Numbered from the stretch's first letter, positions 24,310 to 35,407 are shown. The stretch: 64,000 nucleotides of DNA from Bacillota bacterium (GCA_023400235.1 JAEXFI010000017.1:40725-104724); one strand, 5' to 3'. Program-made: numbers and translations. The notes: generated from the sequence alone by a model not told the origin.

Positions 24310-27300
24310 ATGAAAAGGATAATTAAGGCGATATCTGTAATGCTTTTAATAGTCTATCTCGTGACTATACCGTTAAGTGCAATGGCGGACATAGGACCGG
24401 TCAGCATAGCTGTGTCGGCAACTGACAAGGCCTTGCTGACCAAGTGGAAAGGGATGGGCATACTGGACGGCAGTGTAGCTGCGGAGGACTTGAATCAATC
24501 TGTAATGAAGATTGATTTTGTCACCTACATAAATAAAATACTGAATTCCTCCAGGCAGGCGGATATCAGCTTTAAGGACGTACCCGGGGATTCCTGGTAC
24601 GGCAAGGAAATCTCAAAGGCGGTAGCTTCAGGCTTTGTTAAAAATGACAGATCCGACTATGAACCATTTTCAAATATAACCAGATTGGATGCCTCTCTCA
24701 TGGTGGCCCGTGTTTTCGGCCTTCAACTGAGTGACCCCAAGCTTCTTACTAAGATCACAGATGCCCAAAAGCTGGACAAGGAACAGCTTGAAGGGCTGGG
24801 AGCAGTCATTGAAAAGGGCTATCTTTCTGAAATATCAGCAGGAAGGTACGCTCCTTTTGGAGTTCTTAAGCTTATTGATGCAATCAAGCTTCTGGATAAA
24901 TGCATAGGTCAGGTAATAGCAAAGGCAGGCACATATACCAAGGATGCCGGCGGGAACCTTATTGTCAATGCAGGTTCAGTCACCTTAAAGGACATGAAAA
25001 TCGGAGGAGACCTTACTCTTGGAGAGGGAGTGGGGGAAGGCACCGTCCGGCTTGAAAATGTTATCGTCACCGGCAGAACTATCATCAGAGGCGGCGGGCC
25101 GAACAGCGTATATGTAAAGAATTCCAAGCTCTATGGCAATCTGGTGGTAGAAAAGTACGCAGGAAATGTAAATGTAGTTGTACAGGGCACCACCACCATA
25201 GATCAGACCGAAGTGCGGTCGGGAGCCAAATTGGCAGAATCCAACCTCACCACAGGCAAGGGCTTCCTGAATGTCACCTTTACAGATGCGGTTCAGACAA
25301 ACCAGACTGCGGCCTTAAGCGGGGAGTTTTATAACCTGAAGCTGGACAACAGCAATTTAAATGTTAATTTAAGCGGAAAAGCTGAGTCAGTGAATATTTC
25401 CAAGGATTCAGCCGCATGCTTTACACTTCAGAGCGGCACTATTAACACTATTAACACATATTCAGGTAAGAGCACGGTAGAGCTCACCGGCGGCACGGTT
25501 TCCAGCCTGACGGCAGAGCTGGGCTCCAAGGGCAACAATGTCAACCTCAACGGTTCTGTGACAGTGGGTGCCATATCTCTTAAGGACACCACCAATCTCA
25601 GCCTGGAAAAGGGTACTTTACAGAAGCTGACAGTTGAAGCGGCGGGAGGCGGCTCTTATATCAGCATAAAAAAGGATGCCGCAATTATTGAGGTTGCTGC
25701 TCTGGCTGCTTCAACCTTCACCGGTGTGGGCAAAGTTGTAAACGCATATGTATATGCCAACAACGTAAGTATGGATATGAGGCCCACCAGCGTTTATATT
25801 TCCGGGGGAGTGACTGCAAACATATATGGAACCACCATAGATCCCACAAAACAGAATGTGCTTATATCCGTACCTTCTGAAATCAGCGTAGCTGAAGGGA
25901 AGACTCAGAACATTACCATTAATTCCATAAATCCTGGAGGAAGCACTCTTGCATACATATCCTCCGACAATAATACTGCAACAGTCAGCGATAAGGGTGT
26001 GGTAGCAGGAATTTCGGCAGGAACAACCTCAGTGCATGTGACTGCTCAATATCCGGGATACAATCCTGCCGTTGCACAGATAAAGGTCTATGTAACCTCT
26101 GGAAATGTGACAATGCCTGGAAGCATTACCCTTATACCTGCATCTGCGGAAGCGGGTACTCTGGTAAATGAATTCGGCATACTATATACCGCCGGTGACG
26201 ACATGTCCAACGGTACTGTTGTAATCAAGCTTCCGTCAGGCTTCTCGGTATTTGCCACCGACACGTACAAGATAAAGGACGGAGAGGAAAAAGTGCTGGA
26301 TGTGTCACAGAGACCCGACATTCAGACAGTTTCCTTTACAAACCTCAACCTGAAAAAAGGTGAGACTATAGAAGTAAGGCTGAAAAACAGGCATATTCCG
26401 TCAGGAAAGACCTATGAATTCGTGGCCATATCCGATGCCGATGGAACAGGGCCAAAATTGCCTACCTCAGGACAGGAAAAGGGTATATTCACCGCAGACA
26501 GTCTTAAGAAGCTGGTTGAAGGCTATAACTTCTCTGAGCCTTCCTATGGCACAACAGGCGGAAGCATCAAGCTCACCAATCTGTCCTTCATCGGAATAAC
26601 CACCGCAAATGAATTGAACTGGCTCATAAAGGTTCAGGACAGCCCATTTGCAGCACCGGCCTATGATGAAGTATTGGCGGTTTCACCGTCCGACTATATG
26701 GAATACAAGGATGGCCAGGACATAGCGGTTACTGCAGGCCAGATACTCAGACTTGCAGCAGCTGAAAAGGGTACGAACAAGCTCAAGGGCTATGTGGACC
26801 TGACCATACAGTCAGGCTGGATAAGACCTGATGATGCTGCGAAGCTTGTTCTGGGCACAAACTACAATAGTCCTGAAGCAGGTATAATGGCGAATTCCGT
26901 GAGAATAAACGGACTGGTGCCTACTAATACTGGCACAAGCTGGAAGATAAGGGTTCAGGATGCGGGAGCAGGTACTGTTTTTGTGAATGCCGAATTCAAG
27001 GATTCCAAAGCCTATACAGGAGGAGACGATATCAGCGTTCTCAAAGGACAGCATATCATTCTGGCTGAAGTTGACGGGTCAAACCTCATAAAAGCATACG
27101 CAGACGTAGCCGTAAGCGACAGCTCCATCAGCAAGCCTGCAAGCCTGCTGGTGCTGGACAATAATTTCAGTGCACCAACCTTCGGCGCAGCACCCGGCAA
27201 GACAACCATAGAAACGCTGGCAGCTGGCAGCTTTGAGATTGATAAGTGGATGATTGCGGTGCTGGGCAAGGATGCGGTAAAACCAGGCCTTGACGTACCG

Positions 27301-30300
27301 GCGGCAGACTACCAGAAATACACCTCACCTGCTGCTCTGAGCCTCTATACTGCAAAGACAGATATAGCGGCACTTGAAGGCCAGCATCTGCTGCTTGTGG
27401 GTGTAAGCGGGCCTGCAAACCTCATAAAGGCTTATGCAGACTTGAAACTGACAGCTTCACAGATAAGACAGTCCGATGCACTGCTCATACCTGATGCAAA
27501 CTTCAGTGCACCCTCCATGGGCTCTGCTGCGGGAACCATCAGATTTACAGCCTTGAGCTTTACAGAGCCTACAACAAGCTCTGCAATATTCACAGAGGCC
27601 AAGAAGTTTATGGTAAAAGTACAGAATGAGCCTCTGGCAAATGCCCCGCAGTTCAACAGCATGTTGTCCGGTGCGGTAGATGTAGTGGTCAACAAGGATA
27701 TAGCAGTAACCGCCGGTCAGTATATAATCCTGATGGCAACAGATACAAGCGGCAAAATCAAGGCGTACAGAAATATATTGATTGGAGGCGGCATGATAAA
27801 ACCTGCCGATGCAATGAAGCTGATAACGCCCAATGACTACTCGCTGCCGCAGCCAGGCTCTGTAAACGGGTCTACGAAGATTATACTGTCCTCCAACGGT
27901 ATAGCAGGGTTCAGCAAATGGTACTACATGCTTTCGGACAGCCCCTTTGAGATACCGTACAAAGGTTCCGATCTCACCGGAACAACAGGAGCCGCTGTGT
28001 ATGTTTCCGGTCAGAATATTGAAAATATGACCGTAGGCAAGCATATACTCATAATAGCTGTAGACAGCGAGGGTAAAACTCTGGCCTATACTGACGAGGC
28101 AATAAGCTACGAACAAATAAAGCAGCCTGATGCTGGTGAACTCAAATCCACCGCTGAATCGGCGGACGCATACAACTACACCCTGCCTGAGCCGGGACAG
28201 GTGGGAGGAACTACGAGAATTACCTACTTAAGTACAATTGGTGTGCAGGGCGCGGTAAAATGGCTTTACAAGATTTCAGACACATCTGCCCCCACACCTG
28301 AATATAACAGCATTGTATCAGGGCTGCTGGCTTACCTGCAGGGTGACAGCGTATCTGTAACCAAAGGGCAATATTTTGTTTTGTATGCCGTGGATACAAA
28401 TAACAGGATTAAGGCATATAAGAACATACTTATAAGCTCGGACGGCATGATAAGGACTCCTGCTGCAGCGGTGCTTGTAACTCCTACCAACTATGCGGCG
28501 CCGTCACAGGGAAGCACTCAGGGAACTACACTGTTCACCTCCCTGTCCTTTGCGGGACTGGACGGCCAGGACAGCAGCTGGAAATGGCTGTATGCAGTGG
28601 GCAACAACATATTTGCCGCACCTGCCAAGAACACCACGGCTAGTGCCATAGGCTTTACCACTACTCAGTTGGTCAAGGACGGAAACGGAAAATATCAGGA
28701 CATAACCGTCACCTCGGGCCAATATATATTACTGCTTGCTACGGACAGTCTGGGAGCAATAAAGGCATATGCAAATGTCTATATTCCCCAGTCGGCAATA
28801 AAACCATTTGATGCTCCGGTGATTGCGTCCACAAGCTATACCTTGACAAAAGGAACCACCGAGGGATCCACAAAATTCAACAAGCTGGATCTTATAGGCA
28901 TAGTAGGAGCTACAGGGTGGATGATTAAAACCCAGACAGGCGCTTTTGAAGTACCTGCCCGGGATGTAGCAGTAACAGGAGCCACCACCTATTCCGCAAA
29001 CAATAACATTTTGATTAATGCCGGCTCACACATACTGCTGCTGGCAACGGATCAACTGGGAAGAGTGAAGGCATATGCAGACATAACTGTTTCAGACAGC
29101 GCCATTCAAGCACCGTTTGCATACCTCCTTACTGAGAATACAAATTATACGACACCGGAACAGGGCAGCCTGGCAGGTACGGTTAAAATTATGCTCAGTG
29201 CTAAGAACATACCCAATGCCACCACTGAGAGCGCAATAACCTGGAAGTACAGGGTAGGAGCGCAGGACTTCGCCGCACCTCACCTGAATGACGATGCTTC
29301 GGGCACGGAGTACACAGTCTACTCCAGCAACGGAGACATTCCGGTAGCTGCCGGGAATGTAGTATTGATAATAGGTGTTGAGGGTAATCAGATAAAGGCG
29401 TTCAGACAGTTTACCATAAGTGCTTCTCAGATCAAGCCTGCAAATGCACCTGAGCTGGTGGAAAATACCAACTATACAGGCCCGGTGGCAGGAAGCGTAC
29501 CAGGTACAACCAGGCTGGACAACCTGAAGCTGATAAGTGTGGTCGGTGCCGACAGATGGCAGGTAAGGGTTGTGACTTCACCTTCCGCCCTTGCTCTGGA
29601 CAGTATATTTACAAATCCTATCAACTATACCGGAGGAATGAATATAGAAGTCAGGCTCAATCAGTATGTGGTGCTGGCGGCTGTGGATTCCAACGGTAGG
29701 GTTAAGGCATACAAGAACCTTCAGATTACTCAGTTGGTAACGCAGCTGAATCCTCCGCTGGCAGACAAGCTTACCTCGGGCTTGAATTATGCAAATCCCA
29801 AATACGGTACTGCTACAGGCACTACCTCAATCTTTGTGTCGCCTGAGGGAATAAATAATTTTAAGAGCTTTGTGGTTAAGATAACGGACGCTGTGACAAA
29901 TATAACTGCTGGAAGCATAGTGGCATATACTTCACCTCCTGGAATAACCTATGAGCAATATTATACCTATGAGTCAGGAAAGGACATAGCCGCAAACTCC
30001 GGACAATTTATACTGCTGGTTGCAGTGGACAATTCAGGCAAGGTGCTGGCATATGACAACATAGCCCTAACAGCCAACCATATAAGACCCGGTAACGCCA
30101 TAAAGCTTAAGGCACCTGAGAACTATACCGACCTGGAACCCGGAGCCGGAGTTGGCACATCAAAATTTGCATTCCTGGACAAAGTCGGTTTACCGGGAGC
30201 AGAGAAGTGGATTGTTAAGGTTCAGGATACGGATATTACGGCAATACCGTTGATTAATTCCTCTGTGGAAGGTGCGGCGGTATATGAAGTAAATAAAGAT

Positions 30301-33300
30301 ATTACTGTAAAAGAAGGCCAGTTTGTAATACTGTATGCGGTGGACACCACAGGCAAGGTGAAGGGCTACATAAATGTCCCGGTTCTTGCTTCGGCAGTGA
30401 GAGGAATTGCTCCTCAGCTCAAGCTTAATGTGAACTATGCAAATCCGGTGCCTGGTTCAGAACTTAACACTACCACCTTTGACTACAGCAAGCTTGTATT
30501 GCCTACAGGAGCTACAAAATGGAGATATATAGTGCAGGACAATGCCGCAGGAACCCTGCTGAAGGACAGCCTGCCCACGGGAACCACCCTGTTTGTAACA
30601 GGAGGAGCTATCAGCGCAATCGAGAACCAGCACCTTATACTTGCAGCCACCGATGACAACGGCTACCTCAAGGCTTATGCAGATATACTGCTGAATTCAT
30701 CAAATATCAAGAACGTTGTGGCTGGTATCTCGGGAACCACAATGACTGCTCCTACAGGTGAAGCAAACATAGTAACGGGAGGCAGAACCATTATTGTAAC
30801 ACTGGATATCTCGGAATGGCAGGATGATATACTGACAAATGCCACACGAAGAAACCTGCTGTTTGATGGCTTTACAGCCGCAGGAAGCGAAGCGGTTCAG
30901 TGGGGCAAGGTAATTGCGGCACTCAAGAATGAAGGGGCCTCAGCCGCAACGCTCAGCTCGGATAAAAAATCAATAACCATTACCTTAAGTGAGGCTACAA
31001 CCTACGATATTACCAAGACACAGGAAATAACCCTTACCATTAAGCCGGAACTTATAAAGAATGCGGTTAAGGCGGTTATCTCAGCAGACATTATCAGAAT
31101 CGCCGCAGACGTGAAGCTTGAATTGAGCGGTACGGCTGTTACTGAAGGACTGGGAGAGGGAGACATAGTAGCAGGGGGCAAAACCCTCATTATAAGTCTT
31201 GCAAACGGAGAATTCGCTGCTGATGTGGCATCAAACCAGGCAAAGAGGGAAGCTGTAATCGGGGGTCTTACCTTCCTGAATAATACGGCTCAGGGAGATT
31301 TGCTCATACAGGCCCTAAAGAGTGCCGGAGAAGCGGCCATGACAAGAAACTCCAGCACCAAGATAACCATAGTGTTCCCGGCAGTGTCTGCCTATGACAT
31401 CAATACCAACGAAACCATTATTGTCAAGGTGCCCTACAGGGTGCCAACGGGCAGCGCAACGGAGGCCATACTGGTGGGTGCAATAAAGGATGCAACAGCC
31501 TCCTTGCAGCTGACTATTGCGGCTAAAGCCTCTGCCGACCTGTCAGGAACTCTTCTGGCGGACACCGTACCCGAAAACAGTATTGCTGCGGGAGGAAGAA
31601 CACTTGAAATAACACTGACAGACGGACAATGGGTAACGGATATAGAAACCGACAAGACCAAGAGGGATGCGCTCTTCTCCGGACTTATAACCTCAACGGA
31701 AACCTCTGAGTGGGCGAAGGTTATAAGTGCACTGAAGAATGCGGGACAGGGTGCTGTAAAGAGAAACAGCAACACAAAGGTGACTGTCCTCATGCCTGCT
31801 GTGTCCGGCTACAACATAAATTCAAATCAATATGTAACACTGGCTATACCGGCAGCCTGCATTATTGGAGCCAAAGCCAGTCTTATTGCCGGACAGACCA
31901 TAAAAATAGAACGGCTGGCAACGGCAACCCTATCGGGTACAGCTTACGGTACCTCCATAAATGAGTCTGTTATCAGAGCAGGAGGGAAAACCATAATCAT
32001 TACCCTCAACAATGCTGTATGGGTTGACGACATCAACACCAACAAGGAAGTGCAGGAGGCCCTTTTCAAAGGCTTTACCGCTGATGTGGAGCAGGCTCAG
32101 TGGGATAAGGTGGTTGCGGCTATGACAAGCTCGGCAATCGTGGCAAAGACAGGAGTTGCGGGAAATGTTATCACAATAACACTGCCGGCAGTAAATGACT
32201 ATGACATAGCAGCCAGCCTGCAGACAATATCCCTGGTAGTACCTACCTGCGCGGCATTGGGAACCTCCTTTGACATACCTGCCACCAACACACTTACCTT
32301 CAGCAGCACCTTGCCTACTGCGGCAAAGGTGGTCCAGGTAAGCGGACCCACCGGTGCGTACAAGCAGGGAGCCAATATAGCAATAAAGATCACCTTTGAC
32401 CAGGAGGTTGACGTTATCGGAACGGGGATACCGCTGCTGAACTTAGAGACAGGCACTGTTGACAGAGATGCGGTGTATGTATCCGGCTCAGGTACAAAGG
32501 AATTGATATTTGTTTATACGGTAATGCCGGGAGACAATGCCTCCAAGCTCAATTACAAGGCCACCTCCTCACTGCAGCTGTCGGGAACTACCATACAAAA
32601 CAAGGGCACGAATGTAAAGGCAGCTGTAACCTTGCCATCCTTGACCGCCGCTACGGCCTTGGGTGACTCAAACATACTTGTTGATGCGGTAGCACCAAAA
32701 TATGCCACAGGTTATCCCAAGACAGGAATGCTTGGTGAAACAACAATGAGTGTACTTGTAAAGACAGATGAAAAATCCAGGGTATATTTTGTGGCAGTGC
32801 CATCGGGCTTCACTCTGGTACCAACCGCAGACCAGCTTATTAGCGAGGTCGTTACCGGCGGAGCTATAACAGGAACTGCCATTACAGCAGGGATGAAGGG
32901 CTTGGCTGAGTTGGATGCCAATATTGAGGGCAGCGCTGCTGTATCAGGTCTGATACCATATACGGAATATATAGTTTATATGGCAGCGGTTGACAATCTT
33001 GGCAATGCTGGATCAGTAACCCAGTACAAGGCTAAAACCACAGATGCCACCGCACCGTCATTTGCTGCAGGCTACCCCAGACAGTCGGCTGTGAAGTATG
33101 ATAACCTGGCAGTGATCCTTGTTAATACAAATGAAGCCGGAACGGTATATGCCATAGCTCTTCCAAGGGGAGCGGCAGTACCCACCAGTGCCCAGGTCAA
33201 GGCATACAAAAATGCCGCAGGAACAGCGGTTTCCACCAAGGGGAGCACTGTAATAACCCAGGGTGCCATAGGTCTGGAGGTGGAACTGACTATTACAGGC

Positions 33301-35190
33301 CTGGCAGTATCCTCACAGTATGACATATATGCGGTATGCGAGGACTCTTCCGGAAATCTTACGGCAGTACCCGCAGCAGGTCAGGCAGAAACGCTGCAGC
33401 TGAATCTGGACAACGTGGGAGTGGATTTGTCCAGAAGTCTCCTGACCGGCACTACGTCACAAATGGAATACAGCTTTGATGATATAAGCTGGAAGCCTTG
33501 TACCACAGGGAATACCAGCATGACCTACAATGCCGACGCAGAAATAATGACGGTATATGTCAGAGAAGCCGCCAATACAGGCAACAAGAGGCTGGCAGCC
33601 ACATTGACACAGGCAGACGGAAGCAATATAGATGTTCCAGCCCTTGATTACAATATTGCGGCTGCAAAAATTACAAATTCTTCAGCAGTTAATTTGCAGT
33701 ACAGAATCAACGGAGGAGCATGGGGAGTGTTAAATGCCTCAGGCTCTGCCATAAGCGTACAGTTTGTCCCGGGCATGTTTGAGGTGAGAACGGCAGCTAC
33801 AGCCGGCAGCTTGCCGTCCAAGCCTGTCAAGGTGGATGATATAGCAGTTCCCATGCCTGCTCCTGATTTGAAGTACAGCGATGACCTGAATGTCATATAC
33901 GGTCTCAGCAGTGAATACGAATACAGGATAGGCGGTGAAGCAGGCAGCTGGCAGACGGGTGCAGCCGAAGGCACCTTTACGGGAACCAAAAAGGTGGAAG
34001 TCCGTCAGAAGGCCACCAAGGATAAGCTTCCAAGTGCAATTCAGCCCATAGACTTTACAGCCGGAAAGATTATTGCAGTAGCTTATCCTGCTGCCGCAAA
34101 CAAAAGCATAAAGAAAAATCATGTGATAATAACCTTTGAGGAAAGCACCGACAAGGCCAAGACTTCTTCTGTAACAAATGCCGCTATTATGGTGAGGCAG
34201 TACTTCAAGGTAACGGGGCTTTCAGGCAGTTCCATCGTAGCAAAGGATTGGGGAAGCAATATGACGGCTTCCTGGAATACCACAGGCAATGCAATAACCG
34301 TAGTATTTGATTCAATGGATGGGTCAACCGTAAGAATAGGTGATGAGATAAGAATTGATGAAGCGGCTGGAATAAGGAATGCTGCGGGTACTTCCACCAG
34401 TTACTCCTCTATTGGCATATTGGAAGGAAGCTTCCATACAGTACCTGCCCTGGTAAGCATAAAGGCAGTGAACAGCGGAGGACAAAACGGTTTTGGCACG
34501 GGAGACAGCATTGTCCTGACCTTCGATCAGCCCACAAAGGCCACAACCTTTGGCGCAATCAACCTGTCAAAATTCCTTAAGGTCACAGATGGCTCAGGTC
34601 AGAGCAAAAATACCGTGTGGTCCGCCGTAACCAATGATTCGTCAATTAACTGGAATACTGAGGGAACGCAGCTGACCATAACCTTTGACAATGTTACAAA
34701 CCCTGCAATAAGGCTCATGCCGTCAGCAGACAAGATAACCATTGACACTCTGCTTGGACTGTGCGATGCGGATGAAACTACAGAAGCCTCAAACTCCAGT
34801 GCTTTTGTCAGCGGAAGCTTTACTTCCCCGCCGGCTATAACAAGTGTGGTAATTACCAACAACGGTGCTAACGGCAAAAATGTGGGCGATACCATTAAAA
34901 TAACCTTCAACCAGGCTACAAATAAGAAGGCCATAAGCTCCTCGGCACTGATTAACTACTTCCACATAACCACTGCCGACGGAAAGACAAAGCACAGTTG
35001 GGGAGTACAGAGCAGTTCAGGCATTACCTGGAATAGCGCAGGAACCGTATTGACCATAGAAATCAGCAGCATTACCGGGTTGACTCTGGCAAAGGACGAC
35101 ATACTTACCATTGACCCGCTTGCGGGAATAAAGGATGCGGACGGCGGTACGGTGTGTGATGACAGCCAGGTGGTGACCGGACAGTATTGA
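24310..35190 (+). CDS. Giant surface protein (3626 residues) with N-terminal SLH-like region and multiple repeat families
   Basis: Signal peptide 1-27 (LLIVYLVTIPLSAMA). Residues about 40-200 are SLH-like: FKDVPGDSWYGKEISKAV is clear, the others degenerate. About 204-507: a repetitive beta-rich region (GNLIVNAGSVTLKDMKIGGD, RTIIRGGGPNSVYVKNSKLY), probably a beta-helix. About 515-596: BIG2-type Ig domain. About 741-2137: 13 tandem repeats of about 105 residues. About 2140-2665: four repeats of about 125 residues. Then an Ig-like segment, two FnIII-like domains, three short modules with YSFDDISWKP-type motifs, and three closing repeats (about 3255-3626). No catalytic domain recognised. ATG 24310 lies 5 nt after GGAGG; ATG 24298 lies before that site. 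The open frame of 10.9 kb shows no break. The protein could span the envelope as a fibre or adhesin; function is unknown. Confidence 0.9.
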   Translation: MKRIIKAISVMLLIVYLVTIPLSAMADIGPVSIAVSATDKALLTKWKGMGILDGSVAAEDLNQSVMKIDFVTYINKILNSSRQADISFKDVPGDSWYGKEISKAVASGFVKNDRSDYEPFSNITRLDASLMVARVFGLQLSDPKLLTKITDAQKLDKEQLEGLGAVIEKGYLSEISAGRYAPFGVLKLIDAIKLLDKCIGQVIAKAGTYTKDAGGNLIVNAGSVTLKDMKIGGDLTLGEGVGEGTVRLENVIVTGRTIIRGGGPNSVYVKNSKLYGNLVVEKYAGNVNVVVQGTTTIDQTEVRSGAKLAESNLTTGKGFLNVTFTDAVQTNQTAALSGEFYNLKLDNSNLNVNLSGKAESVNISKDSAACFTLQSGTINTINTYSGKSTVELTGGTVSSLTAELGSKGNNVNLNGSVTVGAISLKDTTNLSLEKGTLQKLTVEAAGGGSYISIKKDAAIIEVAALAASTFTGVGKVVNAYVYANNVSMDMRPTSVYISGGVTANIYGTTIDPTKQNVLISVPSEISVAEGKTQNITINSINPGGSTLAYISSDNNTATVSDKGVVAGISAGTTSVHVTAQYPGYNPAVAQIKVYVTSGNVTMPGSITLIPASAEAGTLVNEFGILYTAGDDMSNGTVVIKLPSGFSVFATDTYKIKDGEEKVLDVSQRPDIQTVSFTNLNLKKGETIEVRLKNRHIPSGKTYEFVAISDADGTGPKLPTSGQEKGIFTADSLKKLVEGYNFSEPSYGTTGGSIKLTNLSFIGITTANELNWLIKVQDSPFAAPAYDEVLAVSPSDYMEYKDGQDIAVTAGQILRLAAAEKGTNKLKGYVDLTIQSGWIRPDDAAKLVLGTNYNSPEAGIMANSVRINGLVPTNTGTSWKIRVQDAGAGTVFVNAEFKDSKAYTGGDDISVLKGQHIILAEVDGSNLIKAYADVAVSDSSISKPASLLVLDNNFSAPTFGAAPGKTTIETLAAGSFEIDKWMIAVLGKDAVKPGLDVPAADYQKYTSPAALSLYTAKTDIAALEGQHLLLVGVSGPANLIKAYADLKLTASQIRQSDALLIPDANFSAPSMGSAAGTIRFTALSFTEPTTSSAIFTEAKKFMVKVQNEPLANAPQFNSMLSGAVDVVVNKDIAVTAGQYIILMATDTSGKIKAYRNILIGGGMIKPADAMKLITPNDYSLPQPGSVNGSTKIILSSNGIAGFSKWYYMLSDSPFEIPYKGSDLTGTTGAAVYVSGQNIENMTVGKHILIIAVDSEGKTLAYTDEAISYEQIKQPDAGELKSTAESADAYNYTLPEPGQVGGTTRITYLSTIGVQGAVKWLYKISDTSAPTPEYNSIVSGLLAYLQGDSVSVTKGQYFVLYAVDTNNRIKAYKNILISSDGMIRTPAAAVLVTPTNYAAPSQGSTQGTTLFTSLSFAGLDGQDSSWKWLYAVGNNIFAAPAKNTTASAIGFTTTQLVKDGNGKYQDITVTSGQYILLLATDSLGAIKAYANVYIPQSAIKPFDAPVIASTSYTLTKGTTEGSTKFNKLDLIGIVGATGWMIKTQTGAFEVPARDVAVTGATTYSANNNILINAGSHILLLATDQLGRVKAYADITVSDSAIQAPFAYLLTENTNYTTPEQGSLAGTVKIMLSAKNIPNATTESAITWKYRVGAQDFAAPHLNDDASGTEYTVYSSNGDIPVAAGNVVLIIGVEGNQIKAFRQFTISASQIKPANAPELVENTNYTGPVAGSVPGTTRLDNLKLISVVGADRWQVRVVTSPSALALDSIFTNPINYTGGMNIEVRLNQYVVLAAVDSNGRVKAYKNLQITQLVTQLNPPLADKLTSGLNYANPKYGTATGTTSIFVSPEGINNFKSFVVKITDAVTNITAGSIVAYTSPPGITYEQYYTYESGKDIAANSGQFILLVAVDNSGKVLAYDNIALTANHIRPGNAIKLKAPENYTDLEPGAGVGTSKFAFLDKVGLPGAEKWIVKVQDTDITAIPLINSSVEGAAVYEVNKDITVKEGQFVILYAVDTTGKVKGYINVPVLASAVRGIAPQLKLNVNYANPVPGSELNTTTFDYSKLVLPTGATKWRYIVQDNAAGTLLKDSLPTGTTLFVTGGAISAIENQHLILAATDDNGYLKAYADILLNSSNIKNVVAGISGTTMTAPTGEANIVTGGRTIIVTLDISEWQDDILTNATRRNLLFDGFTAAGSEAVQWGKVIAALKNEGASAATLSSDKKSITITLSEATTYDITKTQEITLTIKPELIKNAVKAVISADIIRIAADVKLELSGTAVTEGLGEGDIVAGGKTLIISLANGEFAADVASNQAKREAVIGGLTFLNNTAQGDLLIQALKSAGEAAMTRNSSTKITIVFPAVSAYDINTNETIIVKVPYRVPTGSATEAILVGAIKDATASLQLTIAAKASADLSGTLLADTVPENSIAAGGRTLEITLTDGQWVTDIETDKTKRDALFSGLITSTETSEWAKVISALKNAGQGAVKRNSNTKVTVLMPAVSGYNINSNQYVTLAIPAACIIGAKASLIAGQTIKIERLATATLSGTAYGTSINESVIRAGGKTIIITLNNAVWVDDINTNKEVQEALFKGFTADVEQAQWDKVVAAMTSSAIVAKTGVAGNVITITLPAVNDYDIAASLQTISLVVPTCAALGTSFDIPATNTLTFSSTLPTAAKVVQVSGPTGAYKQGANIAIKITFDQEVDVIGTGIPLLNLETGTVDRDAVYVSGSGTKELIFVYTVMPGDNASKLNYKATSSLQLSGTTIQNKGTNVKAAVTLPSLTAATALGDSNILVDAVAPKYATGYPKTGMLGETTMSVLVKTDEKSRVYFVAVPSGFTLVPTADQLISEVVTGGAITGTAITAGMKGLAELDANIEGSAAVSGLIPYTEYIVYMAAVDNLGNAGSVTQYKAKTTDATAPSFAAGYPRQSAVKYDNLAVILVNTNEAGTVYAIALPRGAAVPTSAQVKAYKNAAGTAVSTKGSTVITQGAIGLEVELTITGLAVSSQYDIYAVCEDSSGNLTAVPAAGQAETLQLNLDNVGVDLSRSLLTGTTSQMEYSFDDISWKPCTTGNTSMTYNADAEIMTVYVREAANTGNKRLAATLTQADGSNIDVPALDYNIAAAKITNSSAVNLQYRINGGAWGVLNASGSAISVQFVPGMFEVRTAATAGSLPSKPVKVDDIAVPMPAPDLKYSDDLNVIYGLSSEYEYRIGGEAGSWQTGAAEGTFTGTKKVEVRQKATKDKLPSAIQPIDFTAGKIIAVAYPAAANKSIKKNHVIITFEESTDKAKTSSVTNAAIMVRQYFKVTGLSGSSIVAKDWGSNMTASWNTTGNAITVVFDSMDGSTVRIGDEIRIDEAAGIRNAAGTSTSYSSIGILEGSFHTVPALVSIKAVNSGGQNGFGTGDSIVLTFDQPTKATTFGAINLSKFLKVTDGSGQSKNTVWSAVTNDSSINWNTEGTQLTITFDNVTNPAIRLMPSADKITIDTLLGLCDADETTEASNSSAFVSGSFTSPPAITSVVITNNGANGKNVGDTIKITFNQATNKKAISSSALINYFHITTADGKTKHSWGVQSSSGITWNSAGTVLTIEISSITGLTLAKDDILTIDPLAGIKDADGGTVCDDSQVVTGQY
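26530..30717 (+). repeat. 13 tandem protein repeats of about 105 residues
   Basis: Each unit opens with NYxxPxxGxxxGTT or a variant (e.g. NFSAPSMGSAAGTIRF, NYAAPSQGSTQGTTLF), has a central KW.(I/V).V segment, and ends with an I.VxxGQ(Y/H)I(L/I)L.A.D..G(K/R).(K)AY motif such as DIAVTAGQYIILMATDTSG. The units differ at most positions, so the array is old, not a recent DNA duplication. Units 3, 7 and 11 are longer because of central insertions. Confidence 0.85.
30718..32320 (+). repeat. Four tandem protein repeats of about 125 residues
   Basis: Shared features: I..GG(R/K)T(I/L).(I/V)(T/S)L near the start (IVTGGRTIIVTL, IVAGGKTLIISL, IAAGGRTLEITL, IRAGGKTIIITL), a W.K(V/I)(I)AALK-like helix in the middle, and (Y)DI...(E/Q).I.L.(I/V)P at the end. 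Confidence 0.8.
34066..35187 (+). repeat. Three C-terminal repeats of about 120 residues
   Basis: Each has an I.ITF(E/D/N)..T(D/N)K opening (VIITFEESTDKAK, IVLTFDQPTKATT, IKITFNQATNKKA), a (S/I).W.T.G...T(V/I)...D/S segment, and a closing I.ID...GI.(D/N)A.G. The pattern resembles Ig-like domains that precede wall-anchoring regions. Confidence 0.75.
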
Positions 35191-35308
35191 TAGCTGTGGG
35201 AATAACCAAACCGTTGGAAGCTTTAAAATAAATTCTTGAGAGCATATTGCCTTTAAAGCTAAGGCTTCAACCGTAAATGACTTTATAATGGAATAAGTCA
35301 AGACATAC

Positions 35309-35356
35309 AAAACCCATGCATTTATAGGGCTCCAAAGCCTGTTGTGCATGGGTTTT
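35309..35356 (+). terminator. Terminator after the giant SLH gene
   Basis: AAAACCCATGCA (35309-35320) pairs perfectly with TGCATGGGTTTT (35345-35356); the loop can form an inner GGCT/AGCC pairing. The 3' arm ends in TTTT. Confidence 0.75.
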
Positions 35357-35407
35357 AAATATTAAAGACATGTTGATGCAAAATTTATTTCTTTTTTTAT
35401 GAGTCAG

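Noticed and set aside
24310..35190. Antisense reading frames of 60-220 codons opposite the giant SLH gene
   Set aside because: They have no ribosome-binding sites or family motifs and follow from the codon bias of the long + strand gene.
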